Assembly (NCBI GenBank): GCA_949752795.1
Contig: OX457068.1
Location: 62,561,582 to 62,625,581 of the forward strand
Length of the DNA: 64,000 nt
Source: Hyperoodon ampullatus
Lineage: Eukaryota > Chordata > Mammalia > Artiodactyla > Ziphiidae
Reading direction: 5' to 3'
Made by a program: the position numbers and the translations under genes. The notes beneath the pieces were generated by a model. It did not search any database. It was not told where the DNA came from and was given only the letters and a program-made list of their open reading frames with translations. Below are positions 40,510-51,679 of the stretch, piece by piece; positions within the stretch are counted from its first letter, which is position 1, and each line of letters begins with the position of its first letter.

Positions 40510-42138
40510 AAATAAATCCGAAATCACCAAGAACCTTTATTTTACTTCATATTGAACTGGAAGAGCAATAAAATAAAAATATTTTCAATTCTTAAGACAT
40601 TTTTACATCAGTTACACTGACCAGTAGAGAGAAAATTAAAATCCCTATGGAATTGCTAACAATAAATAAAATACTTAAAAATAGAATGTTCTGAGTTCAA
40701 AGGAAAATTTCCTGAGCTTGTTCAATCTGGGGAAGTCAATGACCCTTTGCAAACTTCAGTTTTTCAAAAGGCTATCCAACTGATGCAAGCTTCTGGTCAT
40801 GACAAGAAGCTGCCACTTTCAGCAGCACCTTATATGAAAAGGGGAAACAATCGATCTTCCTTCAATCACTTTGTCCATAGTTCTGGGGAAGCTATGCACA
40901 GAGCAGAAAAGGAAGGTATCTGCTCTTTGTGGTACCAGAATTTCACAACATCCCAAATAAATGCCAGTGCTATTTTAACTTGTCATTAACTAAAATGTAC
41001 CATTTGCTCAGTGTGCGAATATTAGACCAATCTCCCTGCTGTTTGTGAGTGACCAAAGGAAGACCCAAATATTTGTGAAAGGGTAAGATTGACACTTTAA
41101 AAATTCCAGGATCTAGCAAGGGAAAGATTCTCTGTGAAGACCAAAGATTGAGTACTGGCTTTGGAGGTCTAAAATTCTCTTCAGGGATAAAGTCAAAATA
41201 CCATGTTTCATTGATTCTAGGATGTACTTTTTCTCCCACACTTTAGCATCTCAGATTCCAATGGGCTTGGCCATTAATTGTCACAAGTGTCAACTCCCCC
41301 ACTGACTTTCTTAGTGGTATATAAAGTAAGGGGATGTTTTACAACGAATGGTTTCTTAGATGAGATTAAATATGGTGCTCTGTAGTTCAGTACACACAGT
41401 GAGCCATATAAAAATAAATCTGACATTTTAGCCCTGGTAACTTTCCCAAGTGAAAAGATGCTGGCAAAAACATTTGGCGTCTTAAATTTCAACATGTGCA
41501 TCACAGTCTCAGGAAGGGTTAGAAGGATGGTGATGTGGGATGAGCTTGTACTCTCCTTCTGCGTCTGTCCCTAGTCAGCTGGGAGAACTGTAAGGAAATC
41601 GATTTCACACTTCTGGGACTAAATTCCTCATCTGTAAAATGAGAAAGTGCTATCAGATGGCCTCTAAATCTTCCAGCCGAAAAGGAAGGTGATTTTAAAT
41701 CTTACACCACTGAGTATGTGTCACTGTGTAAATTCCATTGCCATGCTGCCCCCAAAAGGCAAAGGAGCTTCTTGAGTTGCTGAGTTGCTGGCTCAGACTT
41801 CTCTGCAGCCATCCCTGCCCCAACCCCCAAGAGTCAAGGCTTCAAATCCACAGACTTTCTTGAATCAAGCAGAAAACACAATTCATTCACAACTTTAGTA
41901 ACTTGATTGGAAAAGGATAATTCTTCAGTGTTGGGCAATTTGCAAACTTCTTTTAAAAACTGCAGAACTCTACTAGGCTAAGTTGAACTAAATGTCTACC
42001 ATAAATTTTAGAATATCAAAAAATTATAGCAAGGGTTCACTTCAAAGTCTTCATGATTGACATAATTTCTACAGATTCTGCTGCTTTAAGTGCCTCCTTC
42101 CATGCCACAGAAGCGCCAACCACAAAAAGCTTTGTTTT
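40510..42138 (-). other. PSTPIP2: Probable PSTPIP2 terminal exon (3'UTR only)
   Basis: The acceptor ATTTTCTTTCAG ends at 42139 on the minus strand. A canonical AATAAA lies at 40541-40536 with a TG/T-rich element downstream, giving an exon of about 1.6 kb. The only upstream donor available is the strong GGTAAGAA at 51621, 8 bases after the PSTPIP2 stop codon. A stop this close to the last junction would not trigger nonsense-mediated decay. The short frame at the start of the exon is not joined in frame before a stop. The exon carries a MIR-like piece near 41570-41690. Exon boundaries are inference. Confidence 0.6.
40536..40541 (-). terminator. PSTPIP2: Polyadenylation signal AATAAA (PSTPIP2)
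   Basis: AAAATAAAGG on the minus strand followed within 30-40 bases by TTTTGCATTTTTGTGTT, a plausible downstream element. Cleavage is expected near 40510-40525. Confidence 0.6.
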
Positions 42139-42757
42139 CTGAAAGAAAATAATAAAGAAGTTTCATTTGAATTAACTATTCATATCAGCACCCTGCTCCT
42201 ACATTGAGATTTTATTCAACAAGAACAATGTGCTTGGCCAAGGAAAACAAACAGTGAGAAATGGGTATTCCAAGTGATGAAAAACGGAATAAAAACATTG
42301 CTTTATGTAAACAACACATATATTTATATTTTTATAAATTTTTTTAATTCAAAAGTCATAATCTATCTTTACCTAAACACATTAGAATTAAAAACAAGAA
42401 TAGCAGCTAAAATCAACAATTGCAGAACAAGTCACAAATTCCTAAAGATTCCTATTTAAATGTCAATTCCAAAGGTTCAAACTATTTTAAGTGTTGTGAT
42501 GTCGCTTAACTTAGTTACTAATAAAGGTAGACTCCCTCTTTAAAATTCTCTTAAATTCAGTCAATTATACATGTTTGATTCCTACTCCTTGAGCTGGCAC
42601 AGACACTAATGAGGCCCAATGAAATGACCAAACTTCAGTAAATGTGTTGGCATTGGCATCTTACATTCAAACAGCAGATTCTTGGGCTCTGAGGAACCAC
42701 AGTTGCTGGGTCAAATGCTATTATTAAGCAACTAGAATATATGCTTTACCCAAATGG
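42139..42757. other. PSTPIP2 last intron, left flank of L1, nothing recognised
   Basis: AT-rich intronic sequence between the terminal exon acceptor and the purine-rich tract. No repeat recognised. Confidence 0.5.
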
Positions 42758-42859
42758 GTGAGGGAAAGAAAGGAAGGAAAAGAGAAACGAAAAGAAGAGA
42801 AGAGAAGAAAAAAAGTGGGGAGGGAAGAAGGGAAAAGAGAGGAGGGACAGGTGGGGAGG

Positions 42860-42906
<47 letters not shown>

Positions 42907-42994
42907 GAGGAAGAAAGGAAGGGGAAAAAAGGAAGGGAGGGAGGGAGGGAAGGAAGAAGAGAGAGAGGAAAAAAGGAAGGTAAAAAATAAAAAA
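42758..42994. repeat. Homopurine tract with (GA)n core
   Basis: About 235 bases almost entirely A/G on the plus strand, including uninterrupted (ga)n at 42864-42902. It directly precedes the L1 5' end. A triplex (H-DNA) former by composition. The open frames across it are compositional. Confidence 0.9.
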
Positions 42995-45386
42995 GAGGGG
43001 CCCGGAGGAAGATGGCGGAAGAGTAAGACGCGGAGATCACCTTCCTCCCCACAGATACATCAGAAATTCATCTACACGTGGAACAACTCCAACAGAACAC
43101 CTACTGAACGCTGGCAGAAGACCTCAGACCCCCCAAAAGGCAAGAAACTCCCCACGTACCTGGGTAGGGCAAAAGAAAAAAAGAATAAACAGAGACAAAG
43201 GAATAGGGACGCGACCTGCACCAGTGGGAGGGAGCCGTGAAGGAGGAAAGGTTTCCACACACTACAAGCCCCTTCGCGGGCGGAGACTGCAGGTGGCGGA
43301 GGGGGAGAGCTTCGGAGTGGCGGAGGGGGAGAGCTTCGGAGTGGCGGAGGAGAGCACAGCAACAGGGGTGTGGAGGGCAAAGCGGAGAGATTCCGGCACA
43401 GAGGATCGGTGCCCTCAGGCACACACCAGCCCGAGAGGCTTGTCTGCTCGGCCGCCAGGGCGGGCGGGGCTGGGAGCTGAGGCTCGGGTAACGGGTTTCA
43501 GTCGGAGCGCAGGGAGAGGACTGGGGCTGGCGGCAGGAAGAGAGCCTGAAGGGGTTAGTGCACCACGGCTAGCCCGGAGGGAGTCCGGGGAAAAAGTCTG
43601 GAGCTGCGGAAGAGGCAAGAGACTTTTTCTTCCCTTTTGTTTCCTGGTGCGCGAGGAGAGGGCATTAAGAGAGCTGCTTAAGCACCAGAGACGGGCGCGA
43701 GCCGCGGCTAAAGGCACCGACCCCGGAGACGGGCGTGGGACGCTGGGGCTGCTGCTGCCGCCGCCACAAGGCCTGTGTGCGAGCGCAGGTCACTGTCCAC
43801 CCCGCCTTCCGGGGAGCCTGTGCACCCCGCCACTGCCGGGGTCCCGGGACCCGGGGACGGCTTTCCCGGGAAAGCGCAAGGAGCGCCTCGGGCTGCTGCA
43901 ACGTCACAGCGGCCTCTGCCGCCGCAGGCCCGCCCCACACTGCACGCCCCTCCCTCCCCTCTGCCTGAGTGAATCAGAGCCCCCGAATCAGCGGCTCCTT
44001 TAAACCCGTCCTGTCTGAGCGAAGAACGGACGCCCTGCGGTGACCTACGCGCAGAGGCGGGGCCAGGTCCAAGGCTGAGACCCGGGAGCTGTGAGAGCAG
44101 AGAAGAGACAGGGAAATGTCTCTGTGCAGCCTCGGAGGCAGCGGATTAAAGCTCCACGGTCCACTTGATGTGCCCTGCGTCTGTGGAGTGCATGAATGGA
44201 CAGCGAATCATCCCAAATTAAGGAGGTGGACTTTGAGAGCAAGATTTCAGACTCTTCCCCCTTTTCCTCTTTTTACAACGAATTATCCCAAATTGAGGAG
44301 GTGGACTTGGAGAGCAAGATTTTCGATTTTTCCCCCTGCTCTCTTTTTGTGAATGTGTATGTGTATGCTTCTGTGTGAGATTTCCTCTGTATAGCTTTGC
44401 TTCCACCATATGTCCCAGGGTTCTATCTGTCCTTTTTTTTTTCAATAATTACTTTTTAATTTTAATAACGCTACTATATTTTATACTTTATTCTATTTTA
44501 CTTTACCTGCTCTTTCTTTTTTTCCTACCTTCCCTTCCTCCCTCCCTGCCTCCGCCCCTCCTTTCCTTCTTTCTCTTTCTTTCCTTCCTCCCTCCCTCCC
44601 TCCCTGCTTCCTTTCACTCTTTCTCTTTCCTTCCTCCCTCCCTCCCTCCTGACTTTCTTTCTTTCTTTCCTTCCTCCCTCCCTTCTTCCATTCACTCTTT
44701 CTTTTTCTTTCCTTCCTCCCTCCCTCCTTTCTTTCTTTCTTTCTTTCTTTCCGTCCTTCCTCCCTCCCTCCCTCCTTTCTTTCTTTCTGCCTTCCTTCCT
44801 TCCTTTCTTTCCTTCTTTCTTTCTTTCTCTCTCTCTTTCTTTCTTCTACTAATTCTTTCTTTCTACTTTTTCTCCCTTTTATTCTGAGCCGGGTAGATGA
44901 AAGGCTCTTGGTGCTGCAGCCAGGAGTCAGTGCTGTGCCTCTGAAGTGGGAGAGCCAACTTCAGGACACGGGTCCACAAGAGACCTCCCAGCTACACATA
45001 ATATCAAGCGGCAAAAATCTCCCAGAGATCTCCATCTCAACAACAAGACCCAGCTTCAGTCAATGACCAGCAAGCTACAGTGCTGGTCACCCTATGCCAA
45101 GCAACTAGCAAGGTAGGAACACAACCCCACCCATTAGCAGAGAGGCTGCCTAAAAACATAATAAGGCCACAGGCACCCCAAAACACACCACCAGACGTGG
45201 ACCTGTCCACCAGAAAGACAAGATCGAGCCTCAACCACCAGAACACAGGCACTAGTCCCCTCCACCAGGAAGCCTACACAACCTACTGAAACAACCTTAG
45301 CCACTGGTGACAGACACCAAAAACAATGGGAACTACGAATCTGCAGCCTTCAAAAAGGAGACCCCAAACACAGTAAGATAAGCAAA
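42995..45386 (+). promoter_or_regulatory. L1 5'UTR / internal promoter
   Basis: GC- and CpG-rich at about 43210-44120, with a 24-bp direct repeat at 43295-43342 (unit ggcggagggggagagcttcg plus gagt, two copies and a partial third). A second near-duplicate pair lies at about 44207-44270 and 44278-44335 (cccaaatt(a/g)aggaggtgga). A homopyrimidine tract occupies 44510-44870. A 259-codon sense frame (43224-44003) has no recognisable domain and probably reflects composition. Confidence 0.75.
44510..44870. repeat. Homopyrimidine (CCCT/CTTT)n tract in L1 5'UTR
   Basis: About 360 bases of almost pure C/T on the plus strand, built from cctccctccctcc and tttctttctttc blocks. Length-variable by nature. 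Confidence 0.9.
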
Positions 45387-46301
45387 ATGAGAAGACAGAA
45401 AAACACACAGCAGGTGAAGGAGCAAGATAAAAACCTACCAGACCTAACAAATGAAGAGGAAATAGGCAGTCTACCTGAAAAAGAATTCAGAATAATGATA
45501 GTAAAGATGATCCAAGATTCTATTTCCAAGATCCAAAATCTTGGAAATAGAATAGACAAAATGCAAGAAACAGTTAACAAGGACCTAGAAGAACTAAAGA
45601 TGAATCAAGCATCCATTAAAAACACAATAAATGAAATGAAAAATACTCTAGATGGGATCAATAGCAGAATAACTGAGGCAGAAGAATGGATAAGTGAGGT
45701 AGAAGATAAAATAGTGGAAATAACTGATGCAGAGCAAAATAAAGAAAAAAGAATGAAAAGAACAGAGGACAGTCTCAGAGACCTCTGGGACAACATTAAA
45801 CGCACCAACATTCGAATTATAGGGGTTCCAGAAGAAGAAGAGAAAAAGAAAGGGACTGAGAAAATATTTGAAGAGATTATAGTTGAAAACTTCCCTAATA
45901 TGGGAAAGGAAATAGTTAATCAAGTCCAGGAGGCAAAGAGAGTCCCATACAGAATAAATCCAAAGAGAAATACACCAAGACACATATTAATCAAACTGTC
46001 AAAAATTAAACACAAAGAAATCATATTAAAAGCAGCAAGGGAAAAAAAACAAATAACACACAAGGGAATCCCCATCAGGTTAACAGCTGATCTCTCAGCA
46101 GAAACTCTACAAGCCAGAAGGGAGTGGCAGGACATAATTAAAGTGATGAAGGAGAGAAACCTGCAACCAAGACTACTCTACCCAGCAAGGATCTCATTCA
46201 GATTTGATGGAGAAATTAAAACCTTTACAGAAAAGCAAAAGCTGAGAGAGTTCAGCACCACCAAACCAGCTTTACAACAAATGCTAAAGGAACTTCTCTA
46301 G
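45387..46301 (+). CDS. L1 ORF1p, open reading frame intact
   Basis: 304 codons plus stop. The retrotransposon RNA-binding chaperone forms trimers through an N-terminal coiled coil and coats L1 RNA. In order: basic N-terminus (1-35), heptad-rich coiled coil (about 35-130, with NTINEMKNTLDGINSRITEA), RRM (about 140-230, NIRIIGVPEEEE then FEEIIVENFPN) and C-terminal domain (about 235-290, ETLQARREWQDIIKVM, LLYPARISFRF). Somewhat shorter than human ORF1p (338). It starts 14 bases after agataagcaaaatg; the alternatives downstream would cut the basic region. No stop or shift, so translation is possible if the L1 promoter is active. Confidence 0.88.
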   Translation: MRRQKNTQQVKEQDKNLPDLTNEEEIGSLPEKEFRIMIVKMIQDSISKIQNLGNRIDKMQETVNKDLEELKMNQASIKNTINEMKNTLDGINSRITEAEEWISEVEDKIVEITDAEQNKEKRMKRTEDSLRDLWDNIKRTNIRIIGVPEEEEKKKGTEKIFEEIIVENFPNMGKEIVNQVQEAKRVPYRINPKRNTPRHILIKLSKIKHKEIILKAAREKKQITHKGIPIRLTADLSAETLQARREWQDIIKVMKERNLQPRLLYPARISFRFDGEIKTFTEKQKLREFSTTKPALQQMLKELL

Positions 46302-46359
46302 GCAAGAAACACAACAGAAGGAATATACCTACAATAACGAACCCAAAGCAATTAAGGAA

Positions 46360-49300
46360 ATGGGAATAGGAACATACATATCAATAATTACCTTAAATGT
46401 AAATGGACTAAATGCTCCCACCAAAAGACACAGATTGGCTGAATGGATACAAAAACAAGACCCATGTATAAACAAGAGACCCACTTCAGACCTAGAGACA
46501 CATACAGATTGAAAGTAAGGGGATGGAAAAAGATATTCCATGCAAATGGAAATCAAAAGAAAGCTGGAGTAGCAATACTTATATCAGACAAAATAGACTT
46601 TAAAATAAAGACTATTAGAAGAGACAAAGAAGGACACTACATAACGATAAAGGGATCGATCCAAGAAGAAGATATAACAATTGTAAATATTTATGCACCC
46701 AACATAGGAGCACCTCAATACATAAGGCAAATACTAACAGCCATAAAAGGGGAAATCGACAGTAACACACTCATAGTAGGGGACTTTAACACCCCACTTT
46801 CACCAATGGACAGATCATCCAAAATGAAAATAAATAAGGAAACACAAGCTTTAAATGATACATTAAACAAGATGGACTTCATTGATATTTATAGGACATT
46901 CCATCCAAAAACAACAGAATACACATTTTTCTCAAGTGCTCATGGAACATTCTCCAGGATAGATCATATCTTGGGTCACAAATCAAGCCTTGGTAAATTT
47001 AAGAAAATTGAAATTGTATCAAGTATCTTTTCCGACCACAATGCTATGAGACTAGACATCAATTACAGGAAAAGATCTGTAAAAAAATACAAACACATGG
47101 AGGCTAAACAATACACTACTCAATAACGAAGTGATCACTGAAGAAATCAAAGAGGAAATTAAAAAATACCTAGAAACAAATGACAATGGAGACACGACGA
47201 CCCAAAACCTATGGGACGCAGCAAAAGCAGTTCTAAGGGGGAAGTTTATAGCAATACAATCCCACCTTAAGAAACAGGAAACATCTCGAGTAAACAACCT
47301 TACCCTGCACTAAAGCAATTAGAGAAAGAAGAATAAAAAAACCCCAAAGTTAGCAGAAGGAAACAAATCATAAAGATCAGATCAGAAATAAATGAAAAAG
47401 AAATGAAGGAAACGATAGCAAAGATCAATAAAACTAAAAGCTGGTTCTTTGAGAAGATAAACAAAATTGACAAACCATGAGCTAGACTCATCAAGAAAAA
47501 AAGAGAGAAGACTCAAATCAATAGAATTAGAAATGAAAAAGGAGAAGTAACAACTGACACTGCAGAAATACAAAAGATCATGAGAGATTACTACAAGAAC
47601 CTCTATGCCAATAAAATGGACAATCTGTAAGAAATGGACAAATTCTTAGAAATGCACAACCTGCCAAGACTGAATCAGGAAGAAATAGAAAATATGAATA
47701 GACCAATCACAAGCACTGAAATTGAAACTGTGATTAAAAATCTTCCAACAAACAAAAGCCCAGGACCAGATGGCTTCACAGGCAAATTCTATCAAACATT
47801 TAGAGAAGAGCTAAGACCCATCCTTCTCAAACTCTTCCAAACAATTTCAGAGGAAGGAACACTCCCAAACTCATTCTACGAGGCCACCATCACCTTGATA
47901 CCAAAACCAGACAAGGATGTCACAAAGAAAGAAAACTACAGGCCAATATCACTGATGAACATAGATGCAAAAATCCTCAACAACATACTAGCAAACAGAA
48001 TCCAACAGAACATTAAAAGGATCATACACCATGATCAAGTGGGGTTTATTCCAGGAATGCAAGGATTCTTCAATATACGCAAATCAATCAATGTGATACA
48101 CCATATTAACAAATTGAAGGAGAAAAACCATATGATCATCTCAATAGATGCAGAGAAAGCTTTCGACAAAATTCAACACCCATTTATGATAAAAAACCCT
48201 GCAGAAAGTAGGCATAGAGGGAACTTTCCTCAACATAATAAAGGCCATATATGACAAACCCACAGCCAACATTGTCCTCAATGGTGAAAAACTGAAACCA
48301 TTTCCACTAAGATCAGGAACAAGACAAGGCTGCCCACTCTCACCACTCTTATTCAACCTAGTTTTGGAAGTTTTAGCCACAGCAATCAGAGAAGAAAAGG
48401 AAATAAAAGGAATCCAAATTGGAAAAGAAGAAGTAAAGCTGTCACTGTTTGCAGATGACATGATACTATACATAGAGAATCCTAAAGATGCTACCAGAAA
48501 ACTACTAGAGCTAATCAATGAATTTGGTAAAGTAGCAGGATACAAAATTAATGCACAGAAATCTCTGGCATTCCTGTACACTAATGATGAAAAATCTGAA
48601 AATGAAATCAAGAAAACACTCCCATTTACCATTGCAACAAAAAGAATAAAATATCTAGGAATAAACCTACCTAAGGAGACAAAAGACCTGCATGCAGAAA
48701 ATTATAAGACACTGATGAAAGAAATTAAAGATGATACAAATAGATGGAGAGATATACCATGCTCCTGGATTGGAAGAATCAATATTGTGAAAATGACTCT
48801 ACTACCCAAAGCAATCTACAGATTCAGTGCAATCCCTATCAAACTACCACTGGCATTTTTCACAGAACTAGAACAAAACATTTCAAAATTTGTTTGGAAA
48901 AACAAAAGACCCCGAATAGTGGCACATATATACAATGGAATATTACTCAGCCATAAAAAGAAACGAAACTGAGCTATTTGTAACGAGGTGGATAGACCTA
49001 GAGTCTGTCATACAGAGTGAAGTAAGTCAGAAAGAGAAAGACAAATACCGTATGCTAACACATATATATGGAATTAAAAAAAAAAAAATGTCAGGAAGAA
49101 CCTAGCAGTAAAACGGGAATAAAGACACAGACCTACTTGAGAATGGACTTGAGGATATGGGGAGGGGGAAGGGTAAGCTGTGACAAAGCGAAAGAGAGGC
49201 ATGGACATATATACACTATGAAACGTAAGGTAGATAGATAGTGGGAAGCAGCCGCAGAACACAGGGAGATCAGCTCGGTGCTTTGTGACCGCCTGGAGGG

Positions 49301-49399
49301 GTGGGATGGGTAGGGTGGGAGGGAGGGAGATGCATGAGGGAAGGGATGTGGGAACAGATATATATGTATGACTGATTCACTTTGTTATAAAGCAGAAAC

Positions 49400-49433
<34 letters not shown>

Positions 49434-50696
49434 CCCCGAATAGCCAAAGCAATCTTGAGAACGAAAAATGGAGCTGGAGGAATCAGGCTCCCTGACTTCA
49501 GACTATACTACAAAGTTCCAGTAATCAAGACAGTGTGGTACTGGCACAAAAACAGAAAGATAGATCAATTGAACAGGACAGAAAGCCCAGAGATAAACCC
49601 ACGCACATATGGTCAACTTATCTTTGATAAAGGAGGCAGGAATGTACAGTGGAGAAAGGACAGCCTCTTCAGTAAGTGGTGCTGGGAAAACTGGACAGCT
49701 ACATGTAAAAGTATGAGATTAGATCATTCCCTAACACCATACACAAAAATAAGCTCAAAATGGATTAAAGACCTAAATGTAAGGCCAGAAACTATCAAAC
49801 TCTTAGAGGAAAACATAGGCAGAACACTCTATGACATAAATCACAGCAAGATCGTTTTGGACTCACCTCCTAGAGAAATGGAAATAAAAACAAAGATAAA
49901 CAAATGGGACCTAATGAAACTTCAAAGCTTTTGCACAGCAAAGGAAACCATAAACAAGACCAAAAGACAACCCTCAGAATGGGAGAAAATATTTGCAAAT
50001 GAAGCAACTGACAAAGGATTAATCTCCAAAATTTATAAGCAGCTCATGCAGCTCAATAACAAAAAAACAAACAACCCAATCCAAAAATGGGCAGAAGACT
50101 TAAATAGGCATTTCTCCAAAGAAGATATACAGACTGCCAACAAACACATGAAAGAATGCTCAACATCATTAATCATTAGAGAAATGCAAATCAAAACTAC
50201 AATGAGATATCATCTCACACCAGTCAGAATGGCCATCATCAAGAAATCTAGAAACAATAAATGCTGGAGAGGGTGTGGAGAAAAGGGAACACTTTTGCAC
50301 TGCTGGTGGGAATGTGAATTGGTACAGCCACTATGGAGAACAGTATGGAGGTTCCTTAAAAAACTAAAAATAGAACTACCATATGACCCAGCAATCCCAC
50401 TACTAGGCATATACCCTGAGAAAACCATAATTCAAAAAGAGACATGTACCAAAATGTTCATTGCAGCTCTATTCACAATAGCCCGGAGCTGGAAACAACC
50501 TAAGTGTCCATCATCGGATGAATGGATAAAGAAGATGTGGCACATATATACAATGGAATATTACTCAGCCATAAAAAGAAACGAAACTGAGCTATTTGTA
50601 ACGAGGTGGATAGACCTAGAGTCTGTCATACAGAGTGAAGTAAGTCAGAAAGAGAAAGACAAATACCGTATGCTAACACATATATATGGAATTTAA
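46360..50696 (+). pseudogene. L1 ORF2, multiply disrupted and interrupted
   Basis: The ORF2 start ATG at 46360 (MGIGTYISIITLNVNGLNAP) and end at 50694-50696 (THIYGI) frame an endonuclease-RT-Cys-rich polyprotein in the L1 order. Breaks seen: a small deletion at about 46467 within the endonuclease motif region, a frame change before 47125, a TAA at 47628 where Glu is expected, a frame change at about 48200 in RT, and a 524-bp L1 insertion at 48920-49443. The RT core [15 protein letters not shown] (about 48436-48480) survives in a local frame. The C-terminal frame 49440-50696 is open. Not a functional enzyme as it stands. Confidence 0.9.
48920..49443 (+). mobile_element. Young 5'-truncated L1 3' end inserted in L1 ORF2
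   Basis: About 508 bp of L1 3' sequence (last ORF2 codons and 3'UTR) followed by an uninterrupted run of 26 A and the target duplicate. The 16-bp duplicate aaaagaccccgaatag is at 48904-48919 and 49428-49443. Its sequence is nearly identical to the host element's own 3' end at 50536-51030. Pure long A-tail and perfect duplicate point to a recent event. Confidence 0.95.
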
Positions 50697-51051
50697 AAAA
50701 AAAAAAAATGTCAGGAAGAACCTAGCAGTAAAACGGGAATAAAGACACAGACCTACTTGAGAATGGACTTGAGGATATGGGGAGGGGGAAGGGTAAGCTG
50801 TGACAAAGCGAAAGAGAGGCACGGACATATATACACTACCAAACGTAAGGTAGATAGATAGTGGGAAGCAGCCGCAGAGCACAGGGAGATCAGCTCGGTG
50901 TTTTGTGACCGCCTGGCGGGGTGGGATGGGGAGGGTGGGAGGGAGGGAGATGCATGAGGGAAGGGATGTGGGAACAGATGTATATGTATGACTGATTCAC
51001 TTTGTTATAAAGCAGAAATTAATTTAAAAAATTAAAAAAAAAATAAAAAAG

Positions 51052-51621
51052 AAACTCTTGGAGCTGCTGATGCCCCACCACATAGCCATCACTGCATGGT
51101 GTTCTAGAGAGCAGGTTCTACCTTTGAACACCAAGTCACTTGATTTCCCGTGTTCTTGCTCTACCTCCAAAAAGGGCTGGGCCTCTTTCCATGAGGAAAT
51201 GAAGCAGGGGTGATGACTGGTTGTAAAGACTACAATTTGTTTGTTGGTCAGAAAGGTATATATAGTTAGAGGATGAGGTTTTTTACGTCTTCAATATCCA
51301 CTGTCTTTTGCAGCAAAGTTCCTTACATATTATAAACACACTTCTTAAGCAATTTAAAGACTTACATGTAAATATAAATCATACTTTCTGATTATTTCTG
51401 TCTAATCAAGAAAACCATGGCTTCTGTCCTAACAGCTAATTGGCCGTAAGTCACAAAGTGGGTGGTGTTAGAGGAGTGCAGGCAAGTAATGTTTGACGTG
51501 CCCACTTCCAAGCACTGGCATTGTTTGCGTGCAGTGATGTTATAAAGAAGCTTCAAAGACTTCAAAAATACAATCACAAGTCTAAACGCAGCTTGATTCT
51601 GTGAAGATGAAAGGTTCTTAC
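51052..51621. other. PSTPIP2 last intron, right flank of L1, nothing recognised
   Basis: Unique intronic sequence between the L1 and the donor at 51621. No repeat recognised. Confidence 0.5.
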
Positions 51622-51679
51622 CATTGATGTTACTGATAGATCAAACTGTAGTTATCAAGCAAAGAATAATCAGGGTCAT
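51622..51679 (-). CDS. PSTPIP2: PSTPIP2 last coding exon (stop TAA at 51632-51630)
   Basis: Acceptor CCTTTGCAG, phase 1 in. Encodes (D)DPDYSLLDNYSLIYQ then TAA, matching the Tyr-rich end of PSTPIP2. The coding part is 51630-51679. Eight untranslated bases follow the stop, then a strong donor (ATG|GTAAGA) at 51621, implying splicing within the 3'UTR. Confidence 0.93.

Larger units (their letters stand above)
42995..51031 (+). mobile_element. Near-full-length L1 in PSTPIP2 last intron (antisense to gene)
   Basis: Starts at gaggggcccggaggaagatggcgg and runs through a 2.4 kb 5'UTR, ORF1, a short spacer, ORF2 and a 3'UTR ending in A-rich sequence. Flanks share aaaaataaaaaaga (42983-42996 region and about 51037-51051), the likely target duplication. 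About 8.0 kb, or 7.5 kb without the nested fragment at 48920-49443. Orientation is opposite to PSTPIP2. ORF1 is open and ORF2 is broken, so it is not autonomous. Confidence 0.92.

Noticed and set aside
42040..42138. Short open frame at the start of the proposed PSTPIP2 terminal exon (KLFVVGASVAWKEALKAAES...)
   Set aside because: It follows the in-frame TAA in the preceding exon, so it is not translated as part of PSTPIP2, and I recognise no family.
43224..44003. 259-codon frame in the L1 5'UTR as a host gene
   Set aside because: It is inside the L1 5'UTR, CpG-rich, has no recognisable domain, and overlaps other open frames on both strands. Kept only as part of an L1 observation.
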